From DAIOGN01 sp036745245 (lineage in GTDB: Bacteria > Zixibacteria > MSB-5A5 > JAUVRN01): DNA of 5,214 bases. The position numbers and the translations under genes are program-made. The notes under the pieces are model-generated. The model was not told the DNA's origin and did not search any database. It saw nothing but the letters and a program-made list of their open reading frames with translations. The stretch covers positions 1 through 5,214 of the forward strand of contig DAIOGN010000180.1 in the NCBI GenBank assembly GCA_036745245.1. Reading direction: 5' to 3'. Positions 1-5,214 of this stretch are shown in pieces (the first letter of the stretch is position 1; each line of letters opens with the position of its first letter).

Positions 1-345
1 GTGACAGAACACGAAGTGACCCTCAGTGATGGCAGCACGATTCCGACCAGTACGGTGCTCTGGACCGCTGGCACCTCGCCCCATCCCCTGCTGGCGGCGC
101 TGCCGTGTGCCAAGGAGCGCGGACGCGTCACGGTGAACGAGTATATGGAAGTACCGGAGTGGCCCGGGGTGTGGGCGCTCGGCGACTGTGCTCTAGTGCC
201 TGATCGGAAGACGGGCTCCTACGATCCACCGACGGCACAGCACGCCTTGCGCCAGGGCAAGGTGCTGGCGCACAACATCACCGCGACGCTGCGTGGCGGG
301 CAGAAAAAGCCCTTTGTGTTTTCCACCCTGGGCCAGCTGGCCGTA
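1..345 (+). pseudogene. ndh: C-terminal fragment of a type II NADH dehydrogenase (FAD-dependent NADH:quinone oxidoreductase)
   Basis: Residues 1-115 of the first frame carry marks of the pyridine-nucleotide disulfide oxidoreductase fold as found in NDH-2. There is a strand VLWTAGTSP at 19-27, the second FAD-contacting motif GVWALGDCA at 56-64, and PPTAQHALRQGKVLAHNI at about 76-93, followed by FVFSTLGQLAV at 105-115. NDH-2 oxidises NADH at the inner membrane face and reduces quinone without pumping protons. The first two thirds, including the N-terminal FAD Rossmann fold, lie outside the window or are absent. In the family, GQLA is normally followed by a short basic stretch and a C-terminal membrane-anchoring region. 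Here the sequence instead turns into FlhB near bases 346-375, so the fragment is broken at its 3' side. Ndh is not a flagellar gene, and its place here points to a join of unrelated DNA. Another member of the same oxidoreductase superfamily is possible. Confidence 0.72.
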
Positions 346-1227
346 CACCACTTCCACCACGCCGCAGACATCGAAATCTCCATCGCCACGCTCCCGGGCC
401 TGACCGCCGGCTGGATGTCGACCTTCGCGCGTGCCGCCGTGGCTCCGGCACTGGTGGCCATGGTGGTGGGCACAGCGGCGGCCGTTCTGCAGGTGGGATG
501 GAAGCCCTCTCTCGAATCCCTGTCGGTGAAGTGGGAACGCTTCAACGTGGTGAAGGGAGTCACGCGCCTGTTCGGTCGCCGGTCGCTGTTCCAGATGGCG
601 CGCGACGTCCTCAAGCTGACCCTGATTGCCGTCGTCGCCTATTACGCCATTGACGCCGAGCAGGACCAGATGCCGCATCTGATCGATCTGTCTCCCGCGC
701 AGACCGCTTCGGCCCTCGGAGCGATGTCCTTGCGGGTGGGCTTCAAGATCACCGCAGCGCTCCTGGTGATCGCGGCCCTCGACTTCGCCTACCAGAAGTG
801 GGACTTCGAGAAGACCCTGCGCATGACGCGTCAGGAAATCAAGGAAGAGACCAAGCAGCTCGAAGGGGACCCGCAGATCCGCGCACGCGTGCGGCACATC
901 CAGCGGGAGATGTCCCGCCGACGCATGATGGACGACGTGGCAAAAGCCCACGTGGTGGTGACGAACCCCACGCACCTGGCGGTGGCGCTCCGGTACCGGC
1001 GCGACGCCGACGCCGCACCGGTGGTGGTGGCCAAGGGCGCAGACGTTCTGGCCGCGCGCATCCGCGAACTCGCCGTCGAGCTGGGCATCCCGGTGATCGA
1101 GAACAAGCCCCTGGCACAGTCGCTGTACCGGATGGTGAAGCTCGGCGTGGAAATCCCCGAGTCGCTGTTTGAGGCCGCCGCGGCCGTGCTGGCCATGGCC
1201 TATCGCATGAAGGAAGAACGCGCATGA
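1..1227 (+). CDS. flhB: Composite reading frame: Ndh fragment joined in frame to N-terminally truncated flagellar export protein FlhB
   Basis: This open frame of 408 codons reads through two unrelated families. Residues 1 to about 115 are Ndh-like (described separately). From about residue 121 it is FlhB, the export-gate subunit that switches the flagellar type III apparatus from rod/hook to filament substrates. Membrane segments lie near residues 143-165, 203-217 and 246-263. The linker helix follows (LRMTRQE, then EGDP at 288-291), then the cytoplasmic domain with the autocleavage motif NPTH at 322-325, where FlhB cuts between Asn and Pro. FlhB normally has four membrane helices and about 350-380 residues. 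Here the N-terminal tail and first helix are absent, replaced by the Ndh part. The frame is open at the window edge, so the GTG at base 1 is probably an internal Val codon. The TGA at 1225-1227 overlaps the flhA start. The FlhB identity is firm; the fusion as a real protein is doubtful. Confidence 0.88.
   Translation: MTEHEVTLSDGSTIPTSTVLWTAGTSPHPLLAALPCAKERGRVTVNEYMEVPEWPGVWALGDCALVPDRKTGSYDPPTAQHALRQGKVLAHNITATLRGGQKKPFVFSTLGQLAVHHFHHAADIEISIATLPGLTAGWMSTFARAAVAPALVAMVVGTAAAVLQVGWKPSLESLSVKWERFNVVKGVTRLFGRRSLFQMARDVLKLTLIAVVAYYAIDAEQDQMPHLIDLSPAQTASALGAMSLRVGFKITAALLVIAALDFAYQKWDFEKTLRMTRQEIKEETKQLEGDPQIRARVRHIQREMSRRRMMDDVAKAHVVVTNPTHLAVALRYRRDADAAPVVVAKGADVLAARIRELAVELGIPVIENKPLAQSLYRMVKLGVEIPESLFEAAAAVLAMAYRMKEERA
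1210..1214 (+). promoter_or_regulatory. Ribosome binding site of flhA
   Basis: AAGGA lies within the last codons of flhB, nine bases before the ATG at 1224. Two ATGs are available (1224 and 1227, reading ATGATG). Both are within reach of this site, so the first residue is uncertain by one codon. The position inside flhB suggests translational coupling. Confidence 0.6.
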
Positions 1228-3278
1228 TGCAGTTCCTCACGCGGTGGGCGCGGCACTCCGACATCGTGCTGGCGGTGGCCGTGATCGGCATTATCGCCGT
1301 CCTGGTCATCCCGTTGCCGGCCTTCATGCTCGACTTCATGCTGGCGTTCAACATCACCATCTCGGTGCTCATCCTGCTGGTCACTCTGTATCTGCGCAAA
1401 CCTCTCGAACTGTCGGTGTTCCCGGGACTCCTCCTCGTGGTCACGCTTCTGCGCCTGTCGCTGAACGTCGCCTCCACTCGTCTCATTCTGTCCGATGGCT
1501 ACGCCGGAGAAGTGATCAACGCCTTCGGCCACTTCGTGGTGAAGGGCAACTACGTCGTCGGGCTCATCATCTTTCTCATTCTCGTGGTCATCCAGTTCGT
1601 GGTGATCACCAAGGGTGCGGGACGCATCTCCGAAGTCGCGGCGCGGTTTACGCTGGATGCCATGCCGGGCAAGCAGATGGCCATCGACGCCGATCTCAAC
1701 GCCGGATTGATCGCGGAGGACGTGGCCAGGACGCGGCGCGAGACGATCGCCCGCGAGGCCGACTTCTACGGGGCCATGGACGGCGCCTCGAAGTTTGTGC
1801 GCGGAGACGCGGTGGCAGGCATTCTCATCACACTGGTTAACATCGTGGGCGGACTCGTCATCGGGGTCGCCCAGCGCGGCTTGTCGTTCGGCGACGCGGC
1901 GCGCTCCTACACGCTCCTGTCGATCGGCGACGGCCTCGTCACGCAGATTCCTGCGCTCATCGTGTCGATCGCGGCCGGCATCCTGGTGACACGCGCGGCC
2001 TCCGGCGCCGACATGGGCGAAGACATCGCCCGTCAGCTCACCATGAAGCCGCGGCCCGTATTCATCGCGGGAGCCATGCTCGCCTTCCTCGCCCTGGTGC
2101 CCGGCCTGCCGGCCCTGCCCTTTCTCGCGGCCAGCGTGGCCGCGGGCGCCGTGGGCATGGTGTCCAGGCGCAATGCGGCGGCCGCTCTTGCGCACGTCGC
2201 CCCGTTGCCCGTGACGGAGCCCCGCCTCGAGCGCACGGAAGATCTTCTGAAGCAGGACTCGCTCGAGATCGAGATCGGGTACGCCCTCATCCCGCTGGTG
2301 GATGTGGCACAGGGAGGGGACCTCCTCGAACGCATCACCACTATTCGCAAGCAGCTCGCCAGCGACGTGGGCGTGGTGCTCCCTCCGATTCGTATTCGCG
2401 ACAACGTGCAGCTCAAGCCGGGCCGCTACCTCCTGCGCCTCAAGGGCAATGAAGTCGCCGCAGGCGAGATCATCATGAATCGGCTGCTGGCGCTGGGCTC
2501 CGTAGCGGAGGGGGACGAACCCTCCGGGTTTCCCACGGTGGATCCGGCCTTCGGCCTGTCGGCCTGGTGGATTCTGCCGTCGGAGCGTGAGCGCGCCGAG
2601 GCGTTGGGCCTGGCCGTGGTGGAGCCACCCGCGGTATTGGCCACACATCTGTCGGAGACCATCCGCACACACTACGCCGAACTGCTCACCCGCCAGGACG
2701 TCTCGCATCTGCTCGACACGTTCAAAGTGGAGTACCCCGCGGTGGTGAGCTCCGTGGTGCCGGATCCGCTCGGCCTGGGCCAGGTACAGAAGGTGCTCCA
2801 GAACCTGCTCGCGGAACGCCTGCCGATCAAGGATCTGCTCACCATCCTGGAAACGCTGGCGGACTACTCCGACGTCACGAAGGAGCCCGACATCCTCACC
2901 GAGTATGTGCGGATGGCGCTCCGCCGCAAGATCTCCTCTCTGTACGCTTCGAAAGACGGCAGCGTCAAAGTGATCACTCTTGAGCGCGCCACGGAAGAAA
3001 AGCTCTCCGAGGCGCTGCAACACAACAAGTCGGGGCTCCTGCTCGCGGTGGCGCCCGAGTGGGCAGACGAGTTGCGGCAGAAAGTGCGTCCCCTCGTGGA
3101 CCGTCTCCTCTCGCAGGGCGAAACGCCCGTGCTTCTGGCCGCCCCGAACATCCGGCTCGCGTTACGACGGCTGCTTGCGCCCGCCTGCCCGCAGCTCGCG
3201 GTGGTGTCGATCAATGAGCTTCTGCCGGAGCTTGAAGTGTTCGCCCTTCATCAGATCGGATTGACTCATGCGGATTAA
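1224..3278 (+). CDS. flhA: Flagellar biosynthesis protein FlhA, export-gate subunit
   Basis: FlhA is the large inner-membrane subunit of the flagellar type III export gate. Its cytoplasmic domain forms a nonameric ring that docks chaperone-substrate complexes, and its membrane part takes part in proton-driven export. The 684 residues match the family's usual length of about 690. The N-terminal half is membrane-embedded, with hydrophobic segments near residues 14-32, 36-57, 65-80, 108-129, 198-216, 237-255, 275-290 and 292-308. Between them lies the FHIPEP family signature: RLSLNVASTRLIL near 76-88, then ITKGAGRISE at 128-137 and DAMPGKQMAID at 145-155. The soluble C-terminal half includes PPIRIRDNVQLKPGRY near 388-403. 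The frame starts at ATG 1224, overlapping the flhB stop by four bases, and runs 11 bases into flhF. It looks intact and has no foreign segment. A virulence-type homologue (SctV) is unlikely given the flhF and flhG neighbours. Confidence 0.96.
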   Translation: MMQFLTRWARHSDIVLAVAVIGIIAVLVIPLPAFMLDFMLAFNITISVLILLVTLYLRKPLELSVFPGLLLVVTLLRLSLNVASTRLILSDGYAGEVINAFGHFVVKGNYVVGLIIFLILVVIQFVVITKGAGRISEVAARFTLDAMPGKQMAIDADLNAGLIAEDVARTRRETIAREADFYGAMDGASKFVRGDAVAGILITLVNIVGGLVIGVAQRGLSFGDAARSYTLLSIGDGLVTQIPALIVSIAAGILVTRAASGADMGEDIARQLTMKPRPVFIAGAMLAFLALVPGLPALPFLAASVAAGAVGMVSRRNAAAALAHVAPLPVTEPRLERTEDLLKQDSLEIEIGYALIPLVDVAQGGDLLERITTIRKQLASDVGVVLPPIRIRDNVQLKPGRYLLRLKGNEVAAGEIIMNRLLALGSVAEGDEPSGFPTVDPAFGLSAWWILPSERERAEALGLAVVEPPAVLATHLSETIRTHYAELLTRQDVSHLLDTFKVEYPAVVSSVVPDPLGLGQVQKVLQNLLAERLPIKDLLTILETLADYSDVTKEPDILTEYVRMALRRKISSLYASKDGSVKVITLERATEEKLSEALQHNKSGLLLAVAPEWADELRQKVRPLVDRLLSQGETPVLLAAPNIRLALRRLLAPACPQLAVVSINELLPELEVFALHQIGLTHAD

Positions 3279-4302
3279 GACCGTCGTAGCCGCCTCGATG
3301 GGCGACGCCCTCGATCGCGTGCGCGAAGAACTGGGCCCGGACGCCGTGCTCATGCACACCCGCATGACGGGGAAGGGTGCGCGCCGCACCGTGGAGATCA
3401 CGGCGGCCCTGGATCCGGTCGGCTCCGTGGCCACGCCGAGAGGCGGCTCGATCGAGGGTCAGGCCTTCCAGTATCTCGAGGGCCAGCTCGATGGAGCGCG
3501 CCGCACCGTGCGTCGCCTTCAGGCCGGAGATCCTCTGCGTGAGTGGCTGATCCGCGCAGACTTCCTGCCGGACGTTGCGGAGCGACTTGCGAAAGAGGCC
3601 TCCGCGTCGCCCGAACCCCTTACGCACGTGGGGCAACTGCTCACCCAGCGTATTCGCACGGCAGACGGACTCCTGCCGTTGCCCGACAGATCGCGCCGCA
3701 TCGCGCTCGTGGGACCTCCCGGCGCGGGGAAGACCACCACCCTGGTGAAACTGGCCGCGCAGGCGTCGGCCGCTTCACGCACGGACGCGGTTCTCATCAA
3801 TCTCGATTCGTACCGCCCCGGCGCGGAGGAGTATCTGAGCCAGGTCGGTGACACATTGCGCGTGCCCGTGTTGTCGGAGCGCTCACGCGAAGTGCAGAAG
3901 GGACTGCCGGACGCAGACGGCCTGGTGCTCATCGACACCGACGCCCGGATTTTCCTGCCCGACCCTGGCAGCCTGGCCGTGCGCGCCACGCTCTCCGCCC
4001 TCAAGCCGGATGTGGTGGCCCTCGTGCTGCCGGCCCCCTGGCGTGCCACCGATCTGAAGGACGTGTTGTCGCGCTACGCTTGCACGGGCCCCACTCACCT
4101 CGTGTTCACGGCCCTCGATCAGACCGTGCGCTTCGGCGGCGTGTTATCGGCCGCCTGGGTGTCGGGCTGGCCGGTGGCGTGCGTGGTCACCACGGGCCGT
4201 TTCGATACCGGCACGCGGCTTCTGCGCATCGAGGCGCTTCTCCAGCAGATGCATAGCCTCTGGACGGTCGACTCCGGAAAGGACACACAGCGTGCCGAAT
4301 AA
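3268..4302 (+). CDS. flhF: Flagellar placement GTPase FlhF (SRP-type), with degenerate G3/G4 motifs
   Basis: FlhF is the third member of the SRP GTPase group (with Ffh and FtsY) and sets the site of flagellum assembly at the membrane, working with FlhG. The start MRIKTVVAASMGDALDRVREELGP is the typical FlhF N-terminus (basic B region). An N-domain-like helical part follows at about 80-145, then the G domain from about 146. The P-loop is intact (GPPGAGKTTT, 149-158, Lys155). G2 is DSYRPG at 180-185, where DTYR is usual. G3 reads DTDAR at 223-227 instead of DTAGR, losing the glycine. G4 reads TALDQ at 281-285 instead of TKLDE, losing the lysine. G5 is TTGR at 308-311. Length, 344 residues, is close to the family range. 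The ATG at 3268 overlaps flhA by 11 bases; no strong ribosome binding site precedes it, so translation probably depends on coupling. Identity is firm; full GTPase activity is uncertain. Confidence 0.92.
   Translation: MRIKTVVAASMGDALDRVREELGPDAVLMHTRMTGKGARRTVEITAALDPVGSVATPRGGSIEGQAFQYLEGQLDGARRTVRRLQAGDPLREWLIRADFLPDVAERLAKEASASPEPLTHVGQLLTQRIRTADGLLPLPDRSRRIALVGPPGAGKTTTLVKLAAQASAASRTDAVLINLDSYRPGAEEYLSQVGDTLRVPVLSERSREVQKGLPDADGLVLIDTDARIFLPDPGSLAVRATLSALKPDVVALVLPAPWRATDLKDVLSRYACTGPTHLVFTALDQTVRFGGVLSAAWVSGWPVACVVTTGRFDTGTRLLRIEALLQQMHSLWTVDSGKDTQRAE
4278..4283 (+). promoter_or_regulatory. Ribosome binding site of flhG
   Basis: AAAGGA, extended upstream as GGAAAGGA from 4276, ends eight bases before the GTG at 4292. 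It decides the start: no ATG is available in this frame before the Walker A motif, and the GTG lies at the right distance inside the end of flhF. Confidence 0.6.
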
Positions 4303-4552
4303 GCGGGCGGAATTCTGGGCCTTCGTCTCGGGCAAAGGCGGCGTGGGCAAAAGCGTGCTCGCGCTCAACATGGGCCAGGCCTTGAGCGCCCTTGGGCACC
4401 GGGTGCTCCTGTTGGACGCCGACCTGGGACTGGCCAATCTTCATGTGCTGGCCAACGTGGATCCCGGAGGACGGCTGGAGCGCGTGCTGGCACGGGCCGA
4501 ATCGCTCTCGGAAGCCATCCGCCGCACGCTCGGGCAGTGCGCAGATCGCGCC
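4292..4552 (+). CDS. flhG: Flagellar number regulator FlhG (MinD/ParA-type ATPase), N-terminal part, cut by gap
   Basis: FlhG (also FleN, YlxH or MinD2) is a membrane-associated ATPase of the MinD/ParA group that limits flagellar number and stimulates FlhF. The GTG start at 4292, overlapping flhF by 11 bases and preceded by AAAGGA, gives 87 codons before the N run. Residues 10-17 form a strand into the deviant Walker A motif SGKGGVGKS (13-21) with its signature Lys15. LLLDADLGLANLHVL at 39-53 is the switch I strand and loop typical of FlhG. Sequence consistent with FlhG continues to about residue 79 (base 4528). In the family the next element should soon be the strand found at 4731, so the last eight or so codons before the gap may already be foreign. 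The remainder of the protein resumes downstream in another nominal frame across the ten Ns. Confidence 0.88.
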
Positions 4553-4562
4553 NNNNNNNNNN
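4553..4562. other. Assembly gap (ten Ns)
   Basis: A run of exactly ten N bases, most likely a placeholder of arbitrary length. Upstream coding (flhG N-terminus) ends in frame at 4552, and downstream coding begins with the codon at 4563. Ten is not a multiple of three, so the two halves are nominally out of frame. The true missing length is unknown and this shift should not be read as a real frameshift. Confidence 0.98.
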
Positions 4563-4724
4563 AAGGCGGCCCGCGACCTCGGCAAGCTGGGCTCGGACGG
4601 CGTGAGCGCCCTCATCGGCGGACTCAAGGGAGACCTTGGCGTCCAGACCTGCGTCGCGCAAGCCCTCGGCAACGTCGGCCCCGCGGCTTCCGCGGCCGTC
4701 CCGCACCTGCTCGCCGCGGAGAAC
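4563..4724 (+). other. HEAT-like repeat segment of unknown parent gene
   Basis: The segment encodes alanine- and leucine-rich helical repeats. One unit reads ARDLGKLGSDGVSALIGGLKGD and the next AQALGNVGPAASAAVPHLLAA (residues quoted loosely across both units). The pattern A-ALG-xG-x-AxxAVPxLxxAL is that of HEAT/PBS-lyase repeats, which serve as protein-binding scaffolds and are abundant in Planctomycetes and some other high-GC bacteria. The parent gene cannot be named from two repeats. The segment sits directly after the gap and ends at about 4721-4730, where FlhG sequence resumes in the same frame. It has no counterpart in FlhG proteins. Confidence 0.6.
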
Positions 4725-5174
4725 GGTCAGAGCGTCTGCCTGCTGTCCGGAACGGACGCCGCGGAGGGACTGGCGGAAACCCTCGGCCGGCTTCACGCGG
4801 AGTACGACTACGTGCTCGTGGACACTCCGCGCGGGCTGTCCGAAGCATCGCTCCGCTTCTGTCGCGCCTGCGACCGGACGTTGCTCGTCACGACCGACGA
4901 ACCCACCGCTCTCACCAACACCTACGCCTGGTTCAAGCCCCGCGTGAAGAAACTCGAGGACGACCCCCATTACGACCCCGCCAACTGGTCTCAGGCGATC
5001 GAGAAGTCCCAGCTCTGGGGCGACGAGATCCCCATCGGCAAGTTCTTCGAGAGCACCGATCTCCCCAGCCTCCACGGCGCCGAGCCGGTCCTGGCCCAGG
5101 GCGGTCCGCTTGCCCACCGCGACCTTCGCGTCTCCCCCGACACTGCCCAGGGTTTCATCAAAGAGTTGATGTAA
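4563..5174 (+). CDS. Composite reading frame: HEAT-like repeats, FlhG C-terminal part, oxidoreductase C-terminus
   Basis: After the gap one open frame of 203 codons runs to TAA 5172-5174, with no start of its own in the visible part. Three unlike parts follow each other. First come about two HEAT/PBS-lyase-type helical repeats (4563-4721). Next is the missing middle of FlhG (about 4731-4928), with switch II. Last is a segment resembling the C-terminus of a 2-oxoacid:ferredoxin oxidoreductase beta subunit (about 4929-5171). FlhG homologues have a single continuous ATPase domain with no HEAT insertion and a quite different C-terminal membrane-binding helix. As a protein this frame would lack FlhG's own C-terminal helices. 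It is best treated as a mosaic; each part is described separately. Confidence 0.6.
   Translation, partial: KAARDLGKLGSDGVSALIGGLKGDLGVQTCVAQALGNVGPAASAAVPHLLAAENGQSVCLLSGTDAAEGLAETLGRLHAEYDYVLVDTPRGLSEASLRFCRACDRTLLVTTDEPTALTNTYAWFKPRVKKLEDDPHYDPANWSQAIEKSQLWGDEIPIGKFFESTDLPSLHGAEPVLAQGGPLAHRDLRVSPDTAQGFIKELM
4731..4928 (+). other. flhG: FlhG second part (switch II and downstream strands)
   Basis: This stretch encodes 66 residues that match the middle of FlhG. SVCLLSGTDAAEGLAETL corresponds to the family's strand and helix with the LLPGGSG-type turn. YDYVLVDTPRGLSEASLRF contains the Walker B/switch II aspartate, where MinD/FlhG proteins have DTxxG(I/L)S, and LLVTTDEPTALTNTYA is the strand and loop VTTPEPTAITDAYA. 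It is collinear with the N-terminal part at 4292-4528, so both were probably one gene, with the gap and HEAT segment as an insertion or false filling. The FlhG C-terminal third, including the amphipathic membrane-targeting helix, is missing after about 4928. Confidence 0.82.
4929..5174 (+). pseudogene. Probable C-terminus of a 2-oxoacid:ferredoxin oxidoreductase beta subunit (KorB/PorB-like)
   Basis: The last 81 codons before TAA are not flagellar. The arrangement is WFKPRV, then LEDDPHYDP, then WGDEIPIGKFFE followed by a proline-containing stretch and GGPLAHRDL. It resembles the C-terminal tail of the beta subunit of 2-oxoacid:ferredoxin oxidoreductases, whose conserved end has the form IPIGVFY...RPxYE. 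These enzymes convert 2-oxoglutarate or pyruvate to acyl-CoA with reduced ferredoxin; the thiamine diphosphate site lies in the missing N-terminal part. Codon use differs somewhat from the flagellar genes: all six Glu codons are GAG and six of eight Pro codons are CCC. The natural-looking stop suggests a true C-terminus of a foreign gene. Assignment rests on motif memory and could be another family. Confidence 0.5.
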
Positions 5175-5214
5175 AACCCAATCCCTCAAGGGAGTGGCAC
5201 CTCAGGGCGAGATG

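Noticed and set aside
1..3. GTG at the first base as a true start codon
   Set aside because: It falls inside the Ndh-type domain, with no upstream sequence visible to judge; the family extends well N-terminal of this point, so it is most likely an internal valine codon.
193..975. Open frame of 260 codons on the - strand opposite the Ndh/FlhB frame
   Set aside because: Low-complexity His/Arg/Gly-rich translation with no family resemblance, antisense to real coding sequence.
1200..3023. Long open frame of 607 codons on the - strand opposite flhA
   Set aside because: Its translation is rich in His, Arg, Asp and Gln without recognisable motifs, and it lies wholly antisense to well-conserved flhA; such shadow frames are common in high-GC DNA.
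4392..4552. TTG-initiated frame at 4392 running into the gap
   Set aside because: This is a shadow frame over the flhG N-terminus; its translation (rich in Cys and Trp) has no resemblance to FlhG, while the frame from GTG 4292 carries Walker A and switch I. Only the part after the gap is real coding in that frame.
4553..4562. Real frameshift or programmed frameshift within flhG
   Set aside because: The frame change coincides exactly with a run of ten Ns whose length is likely arbitrary.
5182..5193. Short inverted repeat (TCCCT / AGGGA) as a terminator after the last stop codon
   Set aside because: Stem of only four to five pairs with a two- to four-base loop and no following T run; not convincing as an intrinsic terminator.
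5204..5214. Possible ribosome binding site and ATG of a next gene at the window's end
   Set aside because: The purine stretch is too close to the ATG at 5212 and no coding sequence is visible beyond it; cannot be supported.
1..5214. CRISPR array, tRNA/rRNA genes, insertion sequence ends or toxin-antitoxin pair
   Set aside because: No spaced repeats, cloverleaf-like or rRNA-like sequence, transposase motifs or terminal inverted repeats were seen; practically the whole window is occupied by the coding frames listed.

Overview
The window is a high-GC, gene-dense stretch of a bacterial flagellar operon, all on the + strand. Its core is flhB - flhA - flhF - flhG, with consecutive reading frames overlapping by 4, 11 and 11 bases. 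FlhB and FlhA form the membrane export gate of the flagellar type III secretion system. FlhF (SRP-type GTPase) and FlhG (MinD-type ATPase) control where and how many flagella are built. This order, the presence of flhF/flhG and the codon use point to a high-GC, environmental, non-enteric bacterium. Gemmatimonadota-like is a guess from general resemblance, not a demonstrated assignment.

The flagellar block is flanked and interrupted by sequence that does not belong to it. Bases 1 to about 345 encode the C-terminal half of the FAD/NAD(P)H domain of a type II NADH dehydrogenase (Ndh). This runs in frame into FlhB, which has lost its normal N-terminus and first membrane helix. flhA (1224-3278) and flhF (3268-4302) look complete. 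flhG starts normally at a GTG at 4292, with a Walker A motif, and reads to a run of ten Ns at 4553-4562. After the gap come about 55 codons of HEAT-like repeat, then the second half of FlhG (switch II and following strands, about 4731-4928). The frame then becomes what looks like the C-terminus of a 2-oxoacid:ferredoxin oxidoreductase beta subunit, ending at TAA 5172-5174. The last 40 bases hold no supported feature.

Three unrelated segments are thus joined to flagellar proteins, next to an explicit assembly gap and inside conserved single-domain regions. The simplest reading is a chimeric or badly gap-filled draft assembly, not a new biological fusion. The one oddity inside apparently intact sequence is FlhF, whose G3 and G4 nucleotide-binding motifs are degenerate although its P-loop is intact. 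I did not find convincing evidence of a new biological system.
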